Shown here piece by piece: positions 37,005-45,794 of a stretch of 64,000 nucleotides of DNA; the first letter of the stretch is position 1, and each line of letters opens with the position of its first letter. This stretch comes from Clostridium saccharobutylicum DSM 13864 (GTDB lineage Bacteria; Bacillota; Clostridia; Clostridiales; Clostridiaceae). Made by a program: the position numbers and the translations under genes. Location of the stretch: the NCBI RefSeq assembly GCF_000473995.1, contig NC_022571.1, positions 2,945,416 through 3,009,415 on the forward strand. The letters are read 5' to 3'. Below the pieces are notes generated by a model. It searched no databases. It was not told where the DNA came from and saw nothing but the letters and a program-made list of their open reading frames with translations.

Positions 37005-39092
37005 TTATTTGCCTCCTACTTCAATTTTACTAATATTAATTGGAGTAGTCTTATATGAAGGCTCCTTAGAATACGGATCATATAAAGATGGTGTTAAATT
37101 GTTGCATTCTAAATAATGCATTGGTACGTAAAGTTCATCATATCTAATGTTATCTGTAAGCTTAGCTATAAAGTCTGAAGAATTACCATTTATAGAAGAA
37201 ACCTTAATATTTTCATTCTCCTGAACACCTATTTCCTCTGCAAGCTTAGTATTAATGTAGATATATGCATCTTTAATGCTAACATCTTCAACAAATGCTA
37301 CTTCCCTTGTACGAGTTTGTGTATGCCATTGCCCAACGCTTCCTCTTCCTGTATTTAATGTATAAGGAAATTCCTTTGTATTTGGTAATGGATTTTCACG
37401 TACCTCTTCAAATATAAACTTAGCTTTTTTTGAAGGAGTATAGTATTTATTATCTTCAAATAAACGTCTTTGATCATCCTCAAGAACTTCCCCTTCTCTA
37501 AATGGCCATTGTATTCCCTTAGAATTTACTAATCCATCATAAGTAACTCCAGTCATATCACAAGGCATATTTCTAGAGCATTCCTTCATCAAGTTAAATG
37601 CATCTCTTGGTGTTTTCCACTTATCAAGAAGATTTCCCATTCCTAGTGCTTTTCCAATACCATAAATAACTTCATAATCACTTCGTTCATCTTCAGACTT
37701 TTCAAGTGCTGGACGCATAGCTGAAATACGTCTTTCTGTATTAATATAAGTACCTTCTTTCTTAATACCCGAAACAACTGGAAGATACATATCACAATCT
37801 TCTGAACTATCAGTATCACCATAAATATCTTGAACTACAAAAAACTCTAATTTTTTCATGGCTTCTTTGAACGTTTTATTATTTGTCCATGAATGACGTG
37901 GATTTGTACATATAACCCATAATCCTTTTATTTCTCCAGAGATTATTTTTTCAATAATTCCGTTATAAGTTAAAGTTGGCTTAGTTGCAAGTACAGATTC
38001 ATCTACTCCAAGAACTTCTGATACTCTTTCACGTCTAGCTGCATTATCAAAATCTCCACCACCATAAAGTACAGACGTATTACTATATGCACGAGATCCC
38101 ATCGCATTACATTGCCCAGTTAGAGAATTAGCCCCTGTACCTGGTTTACCAATGTTACCAGTCATTAATGCTAAATTAATAATAGCTTGCGCAGTTCTAA
38201 CAGCTTCATATCCTTGATTAACTCCCATTGTCCACCAGAAAGAAACTCTTTTACCACTGTGAATTAATTCTACAAGTTCTAAAATTGAAACTTCACTAAG
38301 ACCTGTTGCTTTTGCTGCTTTTCCTACAGTGTATTGTTTAACAAATTCCTTAAAGTCTTCAAATCCTTCTGTATAATTATTTATGTATTCATTATCTAAA
38401 TATCCATTTTCTATAATCTTATTAGCTATAGCATAAAGTAATATTAAATCTGTTTTTCCTTTAAGGTCATACCAATAATCAGCATTTTGAGCTGTTTCTG
38501 ATTTTCTTGGATCTATAACTATTAATTTTTTATTTTTATTACTTCTGATTCTATCCCATAATATAGGATGTGCCAGAACTGGATTAGCACCAATTAATAT
38601 AATTGTATCAGAAAGTTCTATGTCCTTTAGCGTGTAAGGTGGCGCATCAAATCCAAAGCTCTGCTTATGTGCAACTACTGCTGTTGCCATGCACAGTCTA
38701 GTATTACCATCAACATTAGTCTTTAAATGATTTCTCATCACATGCCCAAATATAGAAAACTCTTCCATTGTTAACTGTCCAGTGCTTAAACCTGCAATAC
38801 TTTCAGTTCCATACTTTTGTTGAAGTTCTATAAATTTGTCTGCAACAATTTTGTATGCATCATCCCATGGAATTCTTTTAACTGAACCATCTTCTTGTTT
38901 AAATCTAGGCAATGTTGACTCTCTTACTATTGTCTGCTGTTTATCTAACGAGAGTCCTTTAATGCATGAAAATCCATTATTAACCGGATAACCCTTTGTT
39001 GGTACAACTTTAATTATTTTATTGCCTTCAACATAAAAGTCTAAATTACAATCTAAAGCACAATAATTGCAAGTGGATTGAACTTTCTTCAT
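37005..39092 (-). CDS. narA: Molybdopterin nitrate reductase catalytic subunit (NapA/NasA-type)
   Basis: A 695-residue DMSO-reductase family enzyme. The N-terminal cluster is bound by C8, C11, C15 and C43 (CNYCALDC ... CIKG). The likely Mo ligand is C134 in NTRLCMATAV, as in periplasmic/assimilatory nitrate reductases and unlike the Ser or SeCys of other members. MGD-binding regions include MGVNQGYEAVRTAQAIINLA, TGNIGKPGTGANSLTGQCN AMGSR and a C-terminal NTGRGSVGQWHTQTRTR. There is no Tat signal, so it is cytoplasmic. Nitrate is the best substrate assignment given narK, mobA and the NarB/NarC partners. Confidence 0.87.
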   Translation of the reverse strand: MKKVQSTCNYCALDCNLDFYVEGNKIIKVVPTKGYPVNNGFSCIKGLSLDKQQTIVRESTLPRFKQEDGSVKRIPWDDAYKIVADKFIELQQKYGTESIAGLSTGQLTMEEFSIFGHVMRNHLKTNVDGNTRLCMATAVVAHKQSFGFDAPPYTLKDIELSDTIILIGANPVLAHPILWDRIRSNKNKKLIVIDPRKSETAQNADYWYDLKGKTDLILLYAIANKIIENGYLDNEYINNYTEGFEDFKEFVKQYTVGKAAKATGLSEVSILELVELIHSGKRVSFWWTMGVNQGYEAVRTAQAIINLALMTGNIGKPGTGANSLTGQCNAMGSRAYSNTSVLYGGGDFDNAARRERVSEVLGVDESVLATKPTLTYNGIIEKIISGEIKGLWVICTNPRHSWTNNKTFKEAMKKLEFFVVQDIYGDTDSSEDCDMYLPVVSGIKKEGTYINTERRISAMRPALEKSEDERSDYEVIYGIGKALGMGNLLDKWKTPRDAFNLMKECSRNMPCDMTGVTYDGLVNSKGIQWPFREGEVLEDDQRRLFEDNKYYTPSKKAKFIFEEVRENPLPNTKEFPYTLNTGRGSVGQWHTQTRTREVAFVEDVSIKDAYIYINTKLAEEIGVQENENIKVSSINGNSSDFIAKLTDNIRYDELYVPMHYLECNNLTPSLYDPYSKEPSYKTTPINISKIEVGGK

Positions 39093-39235
39093 AAATTATT
39101 CCTCTTTTCACAAATTAGTTTTTAAGTATTTCAAAGAAATAAGGAATTAATTTTAACTTATTCCTTATTTCCTAATAACTTATAGTTTATTTCATCACTT
39201 TTTATGAACATTATGATGTTTTTATTATTTAATAA

Positions 39236-40216
39236 TTATATATTGTCGTTTGAATTAAAGTGTATTCCACTCCAATATACACAATCTTTCTTTATTACCT
39301 TTGGTCCTAACTCAACACCATCTAATGCCCATTTCTTATATTCTTCAAAACCAACTCTGTCAATTATATATCCTATATGTTCTTTTCTAGCTGGAGCATC
39401 TGGTGATATATATTTATCAGCAAATTTATATGTGTTTAAAATTATTTTTGTAATGCTTTCTTCATCCGCCCAAATTAAGAAATCTTGTGCAAGTCTTGGA
39501 TTTTTCTTTCCTGTTCTCCCCATTATAGCTAGCTTATAATATTTCTCTTTGCTTCTAGTCCAAGCTCTTGTTGGACATTTAGTAACACAAACTCCACAAC
39601 CTATACATTTTTCTGTATTTCTTACAACTTTGTAGTTATCAAATGATAAGGCTCCTACAGATAATTTTTTACAAGCTTTAACGCAGGCTCCACAACTTAT
39701 ACAACGATCTGCTTCATATTGTGGTTCTGTCATACCTATTATTCCAAAATCCTGCATTCTTGCTTTTGCACAATCATTAGAACATCCAGTAAGAGCAACT
39801 TTAACATGTAAATCATTAGGAAAAATGGCTTTATCTATTCTCTTTGCAAATTCTGCAGTATTGTAATTTGCAAAAGGACAAACATTGTTACCAATACATG
39901 CTGAAACATTTCTAGTACCAGAGGCTTGGTATCCATTTTCACTATCTACTTGGTTTATTTCTAATCCTTCAATAATAGGTTTAAGCATAACATTTACTGC
40001 TTCCATGTCTTCATATTTTATGCCTTCAATTTCAAATCCTTGTCTTGAAGTTAAATGAACAATCCCATTACCATACTTTTCTGCTATTTCCTGCACCATT
40101 CCTAAAATTTCAGACTTCAAGTATCCACCTGGTACTCTAATTCTTGAAGCACCAATACCTCTAACCTTAGAAACTCTAAAGGCATTTTTTTTAAGTTTCT
40201 TTGTATTTATATCCAT
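39236..40216 (-). CDS. asrC: Anaerobic sulfite reductase subunit C (siroheme)
   Basis: A 326-residue siroheme/[4Fe-4S] reductase. The siroheme-cluster Cys motifs are CIGNNVCPFANYN and LTGCSNDCAKARMQ (CX5C and CX3C). A two-cluster ferredoxin insertion follows (CISCGACVKACKKL, CIGCGVCVTKCPTR). Siroheme reductases of this type reduce sulfite, and often nitrite, by six electrons. TAGGAGG precedes the ATG, 11 bases after asrB. There is a 143-base gap to narA downstream. Confidence 0.9.
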   Translation of the reverse strand: MDINTKKLKKNAFRVSKVRGIGASRIRVPGGYLKSEILGMVQEIAEKYGNGIVHLTSRQGFEIEGIKYEDMEAVNVMLKPIIEGLEINQVDSENGYQASGTRNVSACIGNNVCPFANYNTAEFAKRIDKAIFPNDLHVKVALTGCSNDCAKARMQDFGIIGMTEPQYEADRCISCGACVKACKKLSVGALSFDNYKVVRNTEKCIGCGVCVTKCPTRAWTRSKEKYYKLAIMGRTGKKNPRLAQDFLIWADEESITKIILNTYKFADKYISPDAPARKEHIGYIIDRVGFEEYKKWALDGVELGPKVIKKDCVYWSGIHFNSNDNI

Positions 40217-40227
40217 TACTATACCTC

Positions 40228-41019
40228 CTAATCTATTAATTGTTTTCCCTTAGTGTAGTTAAATACTGGACCATCTAAACATATGTACGTATCATCCATC
40301 TTACAATGTCCACATTTACCAAGACCACAGCACATTTTTCTTTCTTGAGATATCCATATATTTTCTTCTGGAACTCCCCTCTTTAAAATTTCTGCCACTG
40401 TAAATTTCATCATAATAGGAGGTCCAACAACTACAAAAGCTGTATTTTTAACATCTTTTATCTCCAAATTTGGAATAAAAGTAGTAACTAATCCAGTTTT
40501 ACCTTCATAACCTTCTTCTGCTTTGTCAACTGTTAAGATTAGGTTTATATTTTTTTCCCACTCTTTTAAATCAGCTTTAAACAATACATCATTAGGTGAT
40601 TTAAATCCACAAATTAAATTGAAAGTTTCACACTTATCAGTGTTATTTGCAAAATAGTCTACCACACCTCTAACTGGTGAAAGTCCTGTTCCTCCTGCAA
40701 CTACTGTCACTTCTTTACCTTCATAATCTTTTACATCAAACCCATTACCATAAGGCCCTCTTAAAAATAACTTATCTCCAACATAATTTGTGAATATTTC
40801 ATTAGTAACCTTTCCAACTTTACGTATTGTTAAATCTACAGTTCCTTGACCAATACCACTTACTGAAATAGGAGCTTCTCCAAACTTAGGAAGTGAAACT
40901 TCAAAGAATTGACCAGGTTTAACTTCTCCTTCATAAGTCATTCTGAATGTATACTCTATTTCAGTATGTTTAATAACTTCTTTTATTTCTGATAAAAATG
41001 GGATATATTCATTCTTCAT
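40228..41019 (-). CDS. asrB: Anaerobic sulfite reductase subunit B (FAD/NAD, 2Fe-2S)
   Basis: A 263-residue ferredoxin-reductase-like subunit. FAD-binding RGPYGNGFDVKDYEGK, NAD-binding VVAGGTGLSPVRGVVDYFA, and the 2Fe-2S motif CCGLGKCGHCKM plus Cys of YICLDGPVF are present. It takes electrons from NAD(P)H and passes them through AsrA to AsrC. It begins directly after the asrA stop with no gap, and GAGGTGG precedes the ATG. Confidence 0.92.
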   Translation of the reverse strand: MKNEYIPFLSEIKEVIKHTEIEYTFRMTYEGEVKPGQFFEVSLPKFGEAPISVSGIGQGTVDLTIRKVGKVTNEIFTNYVGDKLFLRGPYGNGFDVKDYEGKEVTVVAGGTGLSPVRGVVDYFANNTDKCETFNLICGFKSPNDVLFKADLKEWEKNINLILTVDKAEEGYEGKTGLVTTFIPNLEIKDVKNTAFVVVGPPIMMKFTVAEILKRGVPEENIWISQERKMCCGLGKCGHCKMDDTYICLDGPVFNYTKGKQLID

Positions 41020-42027
41020 TTATTCCACCTCTTTCATAGCATTTTCAAGTTTGTTTATACAATTAGAGAAAGATATATATTCAGGACAAACATCATCACA
41101 ACGTCCACAACCTACACACATATGATATCCAAAACGCTTTTTGTAATCATAAACTTTATGCATAACTTTAAATCTCATACGTTGACCTTGTGGTTTTCTA
41201 AATGTAATTCCACCTGCCATATCTGTATATCCATCAATTTGACATGAAGCCCAAATTCTACGACGTTCACCAGCTTTTCCATTATCTTTATAAAATATGT
41301 CTTGCATGGTAAAGCATGTACAAGTTGGGCAAACAAAATTACAACGTCCACAACCTATACAACGGCTTGTATACTCATCCCATATTTTTGAATCAACAAT
41401 TTTTGTTGATAGATTATCTGATATATTTACATTAACTTTGTTTTCTGTAACAAAATCTGCCGATACTCCTTCTTCTTTAAACTTCTCCTCTTTTATAAGG
41501 TCATCTAACTTGTCCCATTTACAATCTATTAATGTAAAATCTTCACTAACTTTTATATAAGCATCATATTCATCTATCGTATTAGTTTTCATATTAACGC
41601 AGAAACAATTATCAAATGTTTCACTACAACCCATCAAAATGAATTTTGTATTTTCTCTAAGTCTTTTATAATAAAAATCTTCTGGACCATTATTTAAATA
41701 AATTTGATCCATACGTTTTAAAGCATGTAAATCACAACTTCTTAAAAATACAATAGCTCCCTTTTTAGGTGCATCTGCTACTTTTACTTCATCCTCTGTA
41801 AAATAGAATAAAGTTTGTGTTATAGGTAACAATATTTCCTTAAATGAATAATCAGATTTTCTATCAAAAACGATTTCCTCTATTGTTGATATTTCACCAT
41901 ATCTTACTGTGTCAGTATCTGAAAAACATCCATCTCCTTCAAAAACTTTTGGTGCATAAATTAAGTATTCTTTAGAAAGTTTACTTAAAAGAGAATTTAC
42001 ATCTTGGGTAATTATTTTATATCCCAT
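41020..42027 (-). CDS. asrA: Anaerobic sulfite reductase subunit A (ferredoxin-like)
   Basis: A 335-residue electron-transfer subunit with two [4Fe-4S] motifs near the C terminus, CIGCGRCNFVCPTC and CVGCGRCDDVCPEY. The N-terminal part (GYKIITQDVNSLLSKLSKEY) is the family-specific domain. I chose the ATG after AAAGGAGTG; an upstream in-frame start lies in an A-rich stretch with no binding site. First gene of asrABC. Its leader carries a structured RNA and a Crp/Fnr-type operator. Confidence 0.92.
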   Translation of the reverse strand: MGYKIITQDVNSLLSKLSKEYLIYAPKVFEGDGCFSDTDTVRYGEISTIEEIVFDRKSDYSFKEILLPITQTLFYFTEDEVKVADAPKKGAIVFLRSCDLHALKRMDQIYLNNGPEDFYYKRLRENTKFILMGCSETFDNCFCVNMKTNTIDEYDAYIKVSEDFTLIDCKWDKLDDLIKEEKFKEEGVSADFVTENKVNVNISDNLSTKIVDSKIWDEYTSRCIGCGRCNFVCPTCTCFTMQDIFYKDNGKAGERRRIWASCQIDGYTDMAGGITFRKPQGQRMRFKVMHKVYDYKKRFGYHMCVGCGRCDDVCPEYISFSNCINKLENAMKEVE

Positions 42028-42072
42028 TTTAACACTCCTTTTTTTCTTTGTTAATTTTTTCACTTTTTATCC

Positions 42073-42240
42073 TATAGCTAACATCCGTAGTGTTTCAACT
42101 TATACAAAGTAGAAATAACTGCTGTGCACTCCTAGACTAGGTACCCCTTGAGGGTATAAGCTCAACTAAGATTCAGATGGTGATCTCCTCCACCCAAATT
42201 AAGTTTCACTTGATGATATAGCACATTCTTTTAGCTATTA
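42073..42240 (-). ncRNA. Unidentified structured leader RNA upstream of asrA
   Basis: About 168 nt on the minus strand, more GC-rich than its flanks. AUAGCUAA at the 3' end and UUAGCUAU at the 5' end close the structure, as in a riboswitch P1 stem. Inside are UGUGC/GCACA, the hairpins AAGUgaaACUU, GGUGgaggagauCACC, UACCCUcaaGGGGUA and CCUAGuCUAGG. The predicted transcript start is about 14 nt before P1. No reading frame, and it fits none of the riboswitch families I know. No T-run terminator follows, so control at the level of translation or RNA stability is likelier than attenuation. Confidence 0.55.
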
Positions 42241-42258
42241 TAATTAGCCTATACTAAT

Positions 42259-42264
42259 AGAATA
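42259..42264 (-). promoter_or_regulatory. Putative -10 of asrA promoter
   Basis: TATTCT on the minus strand. A start at about 42252 would put the operator centre at -41.5, the normal spot for a class II Crp/Fnr activator. The hexamer is weak, as expected for an activated promoter. Confidence 0.4.
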
Positions 42265-42285
42265 AACAAAATAAAAAATAAACAC

Positions 42286-42301
42286 CGTGATATATATCAC
42301 G
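42286..42301. promoter_or_regulatory. Crp/Fnr-type operator upstream of asrA
   Basis: Perfect 16-bp palindrome CGTGATATATATCACG. It overlaps the last codons of the regulator gene and lies upstream of the asrA leader. A matching site lies before narK. Confidence 0.7.
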
Positions 42302-42986
42302 ATGTTTTGAAATAATCAGAAAGTTTTTGCAAATTAGGTATAAATATTTTTTTGTCTTTATAATGAATTAAATCAGCGTTTTGTAACACTTTAACAGCTC
42401 TTGAAATTGTTTCTCTTTGACTACCAAGTAAATCTGCAAGATAAGTAATACTTATGTTCATATCAACAATTATTCCTTCATTGCTGTTAATTCCATAATC
42501 TTTTCCTAACTTATATATTTTGGCTGCAAGCTTCTTTTCAATCTTTATAGAAGAGGGTGTATTTTTTAATTGTCTATACATACGCCTAACCTTACTTGCT
42601 AATGATTCTATAACTACTTTTGTAAGTTGAAAATCACCCTCCATTATCTTTAACAATTTGTATTTATTTATTGATAATATTTCTGCATCCTCAAACACTT
42701 CGCAATTAACAGAGGATGGTAATCCCTGAATTATTACCTCATTGATTATTTTTCCTTTATCTAAAATAAAAATCACTTTTTTTTGTCCATTTTCATTAAT
42801 TTTATATAATGATACAGTTCCACTAACAACTATATAAATTATATTTACCGTTTCCTTATCTGAAAATATTATATCTCCTGCTACATATTTTTTTATTTTT
42901 CCGTATTTATCAATTAAAGAAATAGACTTCTCTGATATATCAGAAAAAACCTTCAATTTTCTAAGTTCTTCTTCATTATACTGCAT
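42297..42986 (-). CDS. Crp/Fnr-family transcriptional regulator
   Basis: A 229-residue regulator. The N-terminal cyclic-nucleotide-like sensor domain (YVAGDIIFSDKETVNIIYIV ... GKIINEVIIQGLP) is followed by a long dimerisation helix and a winged helix with recognition motif LLGSQRETISRAVKVL, whose R-E-x-x-S-R pattern suits GTGA-type half sites. Only one Cys is present (NCEVF), so it is not an Fnr-type iron-sulfur sensor; a heme or small-molecule ligand such as NO is possible. It sits between asrABC and narK, each of which has a matching palindrome. AAGGAG precedes the ATG. Confidence 0.88.
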   Translation of the reverse strand: MQYNEEELRKLKVFSDISEKSISLIDKYGKIKKYVAGDIIFSDKETVNIIYIVVSGTVSLYKINENGQKKVIFILDKGKIINEVIIQGLPSSVNCEVFEDAEILSINKYKLLKIMEGDFQLTKVVIESLASKVRRMYRQLKNTPSSIKIEKKLAAKIYKLGKDYGINSNEGIIVDMNISITYLADLLGSQRETISRAVKVLQNADLIHYKDKKIFIPNLQKLSDYFKTS

Positions 42987-43148
42987 ATGTACTCCTTATT
43001 AAACATATTCAAAAATAATATTAATTTATATTGTATCATACTTCTGTGAGAAATTTAACAAAATAATATAAAACGATTTTCACCTAAAATTATTAGTTTT
43101 TTCTTTTGTAAATTTCTCCTTAAATAAACATATCTAAAAATATGTATG

Positions 43149-43164
43149 CGTGATTTATATCACG
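43149..43164. promoter_or_regulatory. Crp/Fnr-type operator upstream of narK
   Basis: Near-perfect palindrome CGTGATTTATATCACG, identical in its outer 12 bases to the asrA site. Its centre is 41.5 bases before the start predicted from the extended -10 element. Confidence 0.7.
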
Positions 43165-43182
43165 GTACTATATCTTCAAATA

Positions 43183-43191
43183 TGCTAGAAT
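43183..43191 (+). promoter_or_regulatory. Extended -10 of narK promoter
   Basis: TGCTAGAAT is a good extended -10 (TGnTAGAAT). The predicted start is about 43198. The -35 region is replaced by the Crp/Fnr-type palindrome. Confidence 0.55.
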
Positions 43192-43230
43192 GGAGAAAAT
43201 AATTATACACATATATAATGGAGGAATAAT

Positions 43231-44532
43231 ATGAATAACTTGGAACTAAGGGGTAACTCTAAACAAGGTCTTACAGGTGCTACAGTTGGTTTTTTTATTG
43301 GATTTGCAGCTGTTGCACTTTATGGATCTACAGTTACTGTATTTAAACAAAATTTTGCAGGTATAAATCCAATTTTACTTGCTTTACTAGTATCAGCACC
43401 ATCGCTATCTGGTTCACTACTAAGGATACCGTTTGCTGCTTGGGTTGATACTACTGGTGGAAGAAAACCTTTTATAGTCTTACTTATATTATCTATAATC
43501 GGAATGCTTGGACTATATATCGTAATGGCATTTTTTAAAGAAAACTTAAGTCAATATTATTGGATATTATTTATTCTTGCACTATTATCCGGCTGTGGTA
43601 TAGCTACATTTTCTGTCGGCGTTAGCCAAACATCATACTGGTTCCCTCAAAACAAGCAAGGAGTTGCTTTAGGTCTTTATGGAGGAGTTGGTAATATAGC
43701 TCCTGGAATATTCATGGTTATAATTCCTAATATAGCACTTCCACTTTGGGGCTTATCAGGTTCATATTTAGCATGGTTAATTTTTCTAATCGTTGGTACA
43801 ATAATATATTCTTTTATTGGTCAAAATGCATGGTATTTTCAACTTATTGAAAAGGGATTAAAGAAAGAAGAAGCTAAAAAAATAGCATCACAAGATTATG
43901 GACAAGAATTATTTCCTAATAACAAAATAAGTGAAAGCTTAGGAATGTCAGCTAAATCATGGAAGACTTGGGCATTAGTTTTAATATATTTTGCAACTTT
44001 TGGAGGTTTTATGGCACTTACAAGTTGGTTTCCTACATATTGGACTAGCTTATTTAAATTATCTATAAAATCTGCTGGTTTGTTGACTGCTCTTTATTCA
44101 ATTATAACTTCCGTAACTAGAATTTATGCTGGAAAAATAGCAGATAAAAAAGGTGGAGAATCAACTGCACGTTTTTCACTTTTCATAATGCTTATTGGAG
44201 CAGTATGCATGACTCTAAGTTCATCTGTTGCATTCTCAATTGTTGGAATATTAATTCTGGCTATTGGTATGGGTGCTACTAATGCAGCTGTATTTAAGAT
44301 AGTGCCTAAGGCAGTACCTCATGCTATTGGAGGTGCATCAGGCTGGATAGGAGGAATAGGTGCACTTGGTGGTTTTGTGATACCACCATTAATGGCATCT
44401 TTTATAGATCAATCAGGTAGTAATTTGGCTGGTTATTCAATGGGATTTTTAGTATTTATAGTTTTAGCTGTAATTGCACTTATTATATTAGCATTAATCA
44501 ATAAGGCAAATAAACAAAACATACCAGCTTAA
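43231..44532 (+). CDS. narK: NarK-type nitrate/nitrite porter (MFS)
   Basis: A 433-residue major facilitator protein with 12 membrane segments. The nitrate signature motifs are present as GLYGGVGNIAPGIF in segment 5 and AIGMGATNAAVFKIVPKAVP in segment 11, matching the NNP family. GRKPF in the loop after segment 2 is the MFS motif. It would import nitrate or exchange it for nitrite. Divergent from the Crp/Fnr gene and preceded by its likely operator. ATGGAGGA precedes the start. Confidence 0.9.
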   Translation: MNNLELRGNSKQGLTGATVGFFIGFAAVALYGSTVTVFKQNFAGINPILLALLVSAPSLSGSLLRIPFAAWVDTTGGRKPFIVLLILSIIGMLGLYIVMAFFKENLSQYYWILFILALLSGCGIATFSVGVSQTSYWFPQNKQGVALGLYGGVGNIAPGIFMVIIPNIALPLWGLSGSYLAWLIFLIVGTIIYSFIGQNAWYFQLIEKGLKKEEAKKIASQDYGQELFPNNKISESLGMSAKSWKTWALVLIYFATFGGFMALTSWFPTYWTSLFKLSIKSAGLLTALYSIITSVTRIYAGKIADKKGGESTARFSLFIMLIGAVCMTLSSSVAFSIVGILILAIGMGATNAAVFKIVPKAVPHAIGGASGWIGGIGALGGFVIPPLMASFIDQSGSNLAGYSMGFLVFIVLAVIALIILALINKANKQNIPA

Positions 44533-44568
44533 AATAAATTACTAACATAAATAACAATAATTATTTTT

Positions 44569-44614
44569 ATAAAGCTGAGAATCTAAAAAAATAGAAATCT
44601 CAGCTTTATTTTTT
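44569..44614 (+). terminator. Terminator of narK
   Basis: ATAAAGCTGAGAATCT ... AGAAATCTCAGCTTTAT then TTTTTT. Confidence 0.88.
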
Positions 44615-44765
44615 ACTCATTATAAAAAAATAATTACAAAATAATGTATACATTTCATACCATGTTAATAAATTAATACTATTGAAGAGAAGAACATTCT
44701 ATTTATAATAAACAATTTCAACATACCTATAACTTCTTCCTGCGCTAAAACTATTTCTAATCAGT

Positions 44766-44800
44766 AAAAAGATAGAGATGACTAGCATTTCTATCTTTTT
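44766..44800 (-). terminator. Terminator of recombinase-like gene
   Basis: AAAAAGATAGAGATG ... CATTTCTATCTTTTT, 13-bp stem with flanking A/T runs, between the convergent narK and recombinase-like genes. Confidence 0.75.
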
Positions 44801-44823
44801 ATCTTTTTATCAAATTATTCATC

Positions 44824-45702
44824 TTAAGCTCTTGGATGTGTGTGCATATAGATATAACTAATTTTATCATTATTTATTATCTCATAATATGTGTCCATAT
44901 ATGTTAAAACTTGATTTCCAAGTAACTTTTGAACTGCTCTCACGTTTGCACCATTTTGAAGTAAGTGGACTGCAAAAGAATGTCTAAATGTATTTAAATT
45001 TACATCTTTATCAATACCAGCTTTTCTAGCATACTCTTTAACTATTCTCCAAATTCCCTGTCTTGTTAGCTTATTACCATTTAAGTTTACAAAAAGATTA
45101 GATACACCACAATCCGCAATTTTATATCTTATACTTAAATATTCTGTTAATGCTTTACAAGCACTTCTACCTATAGGTATTAATCTTTCGTAATGTTTAT
45201 TATCAGTGCATCTTACAAAATTCAAATCAAGATTAACATCTTCAACATTTAAGGCTATGAGTTCAGAAACCTTCATTCCTGTTGCATACATTAATTCCAA
45301 TAGTGCATTATCACGTATTCCCTTTGGGCAATCCTTTTCAACTATTCTAATAATTTTATCTACTTCCTCAATGGTTAAAATTTGTGGTAATTTTCTATTG
45401 TTTTTAGAGCTTTTATATTCAATTTTAGGTACTTCATTAATTAAGCCCTCATTCTTTAAATATGAGTAAAAATTCCTAAGGCTTATTACTATTCTATTAA
45501 TTGATCTTTCTGATTTGCCTTGATTCAAGAGATTTTGTATATATGACATAACTGTTAGTTTATCACTCTTGTATATATCAATCTTTTTTCTATTTAAAAA
45601 TCTTAAATATAAACTTACATCAGTTACATATGCATATATAGTATTTTCACTTTTACCACTCTCTAGCAAATAATTTTTATAATTATTTATACTATTTATC
45701 AT
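44824..45702 (-). CDS. XerD-like tyrosine recombinase homologue with altered catalytic residues
   Basis: A 292-residue protein with the SAM-like N-terminal domain and integrase fold of XerC/D. The catalytic set is largely changed: the first Arg (usual GxRxSEL) is Lys in GMKVSELIAL, the His of HxLRH is Asn in NLNTFRHSFA, the LGH His is Asn in LGNQVL, and the beta-hairpin Lys is probably lost. The second Arg and a candidate Tyr (MDTYYEI) remain. It lies 92 bases downstream of spoIIM, a neighbourhood where XerD is found in B. subtilis. It may bind DNA without cutting, or may be decaying. TAGGAGAG precedes the ATG. Confidence 0.83.
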   Translation of the reverse strand: MINSINNYKNYLLESGKSENTIYAYVTDVSLYLRFLNRKKIDIYKSDKLTVMSYIQNLLNQGKSERSINRIVISLRNFYSYLKNEGLINEVPKIEYKSSKNNRKLPQILTIEEVDKIIRIVEKDCPKGIRDNALLELMYATGMKVSELIALNVEDVNLDLNFVRCTDNKHYERLIPIGRSACKALTEYLSIRYKIADCGVSNLFVNLNGNKLTRQGIWRIVKEYARKAGIDKDVNLNTFRHSFAVHLLQNGANVRAVQKLLGNQVLTYMDTYYEIINNDKISYIYMHTHPRA

Positions 45703-45794
45703 CGTTCTCTCCTATACCCATTGATTATAATTTATATTCGACAAATTTGCCTTTTTTCCTTTTTTATTTCAAGTTTCTTACGTATTTATTTTAC

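Noticed and set aside
42073-42240. T-box or SAM riboswitch as identity of the asrA leader
   Set aside because: There is no T-box sequence of the UGGNACCGCG type followed by a terminator, and no SAM-I core; I left it unidentified.
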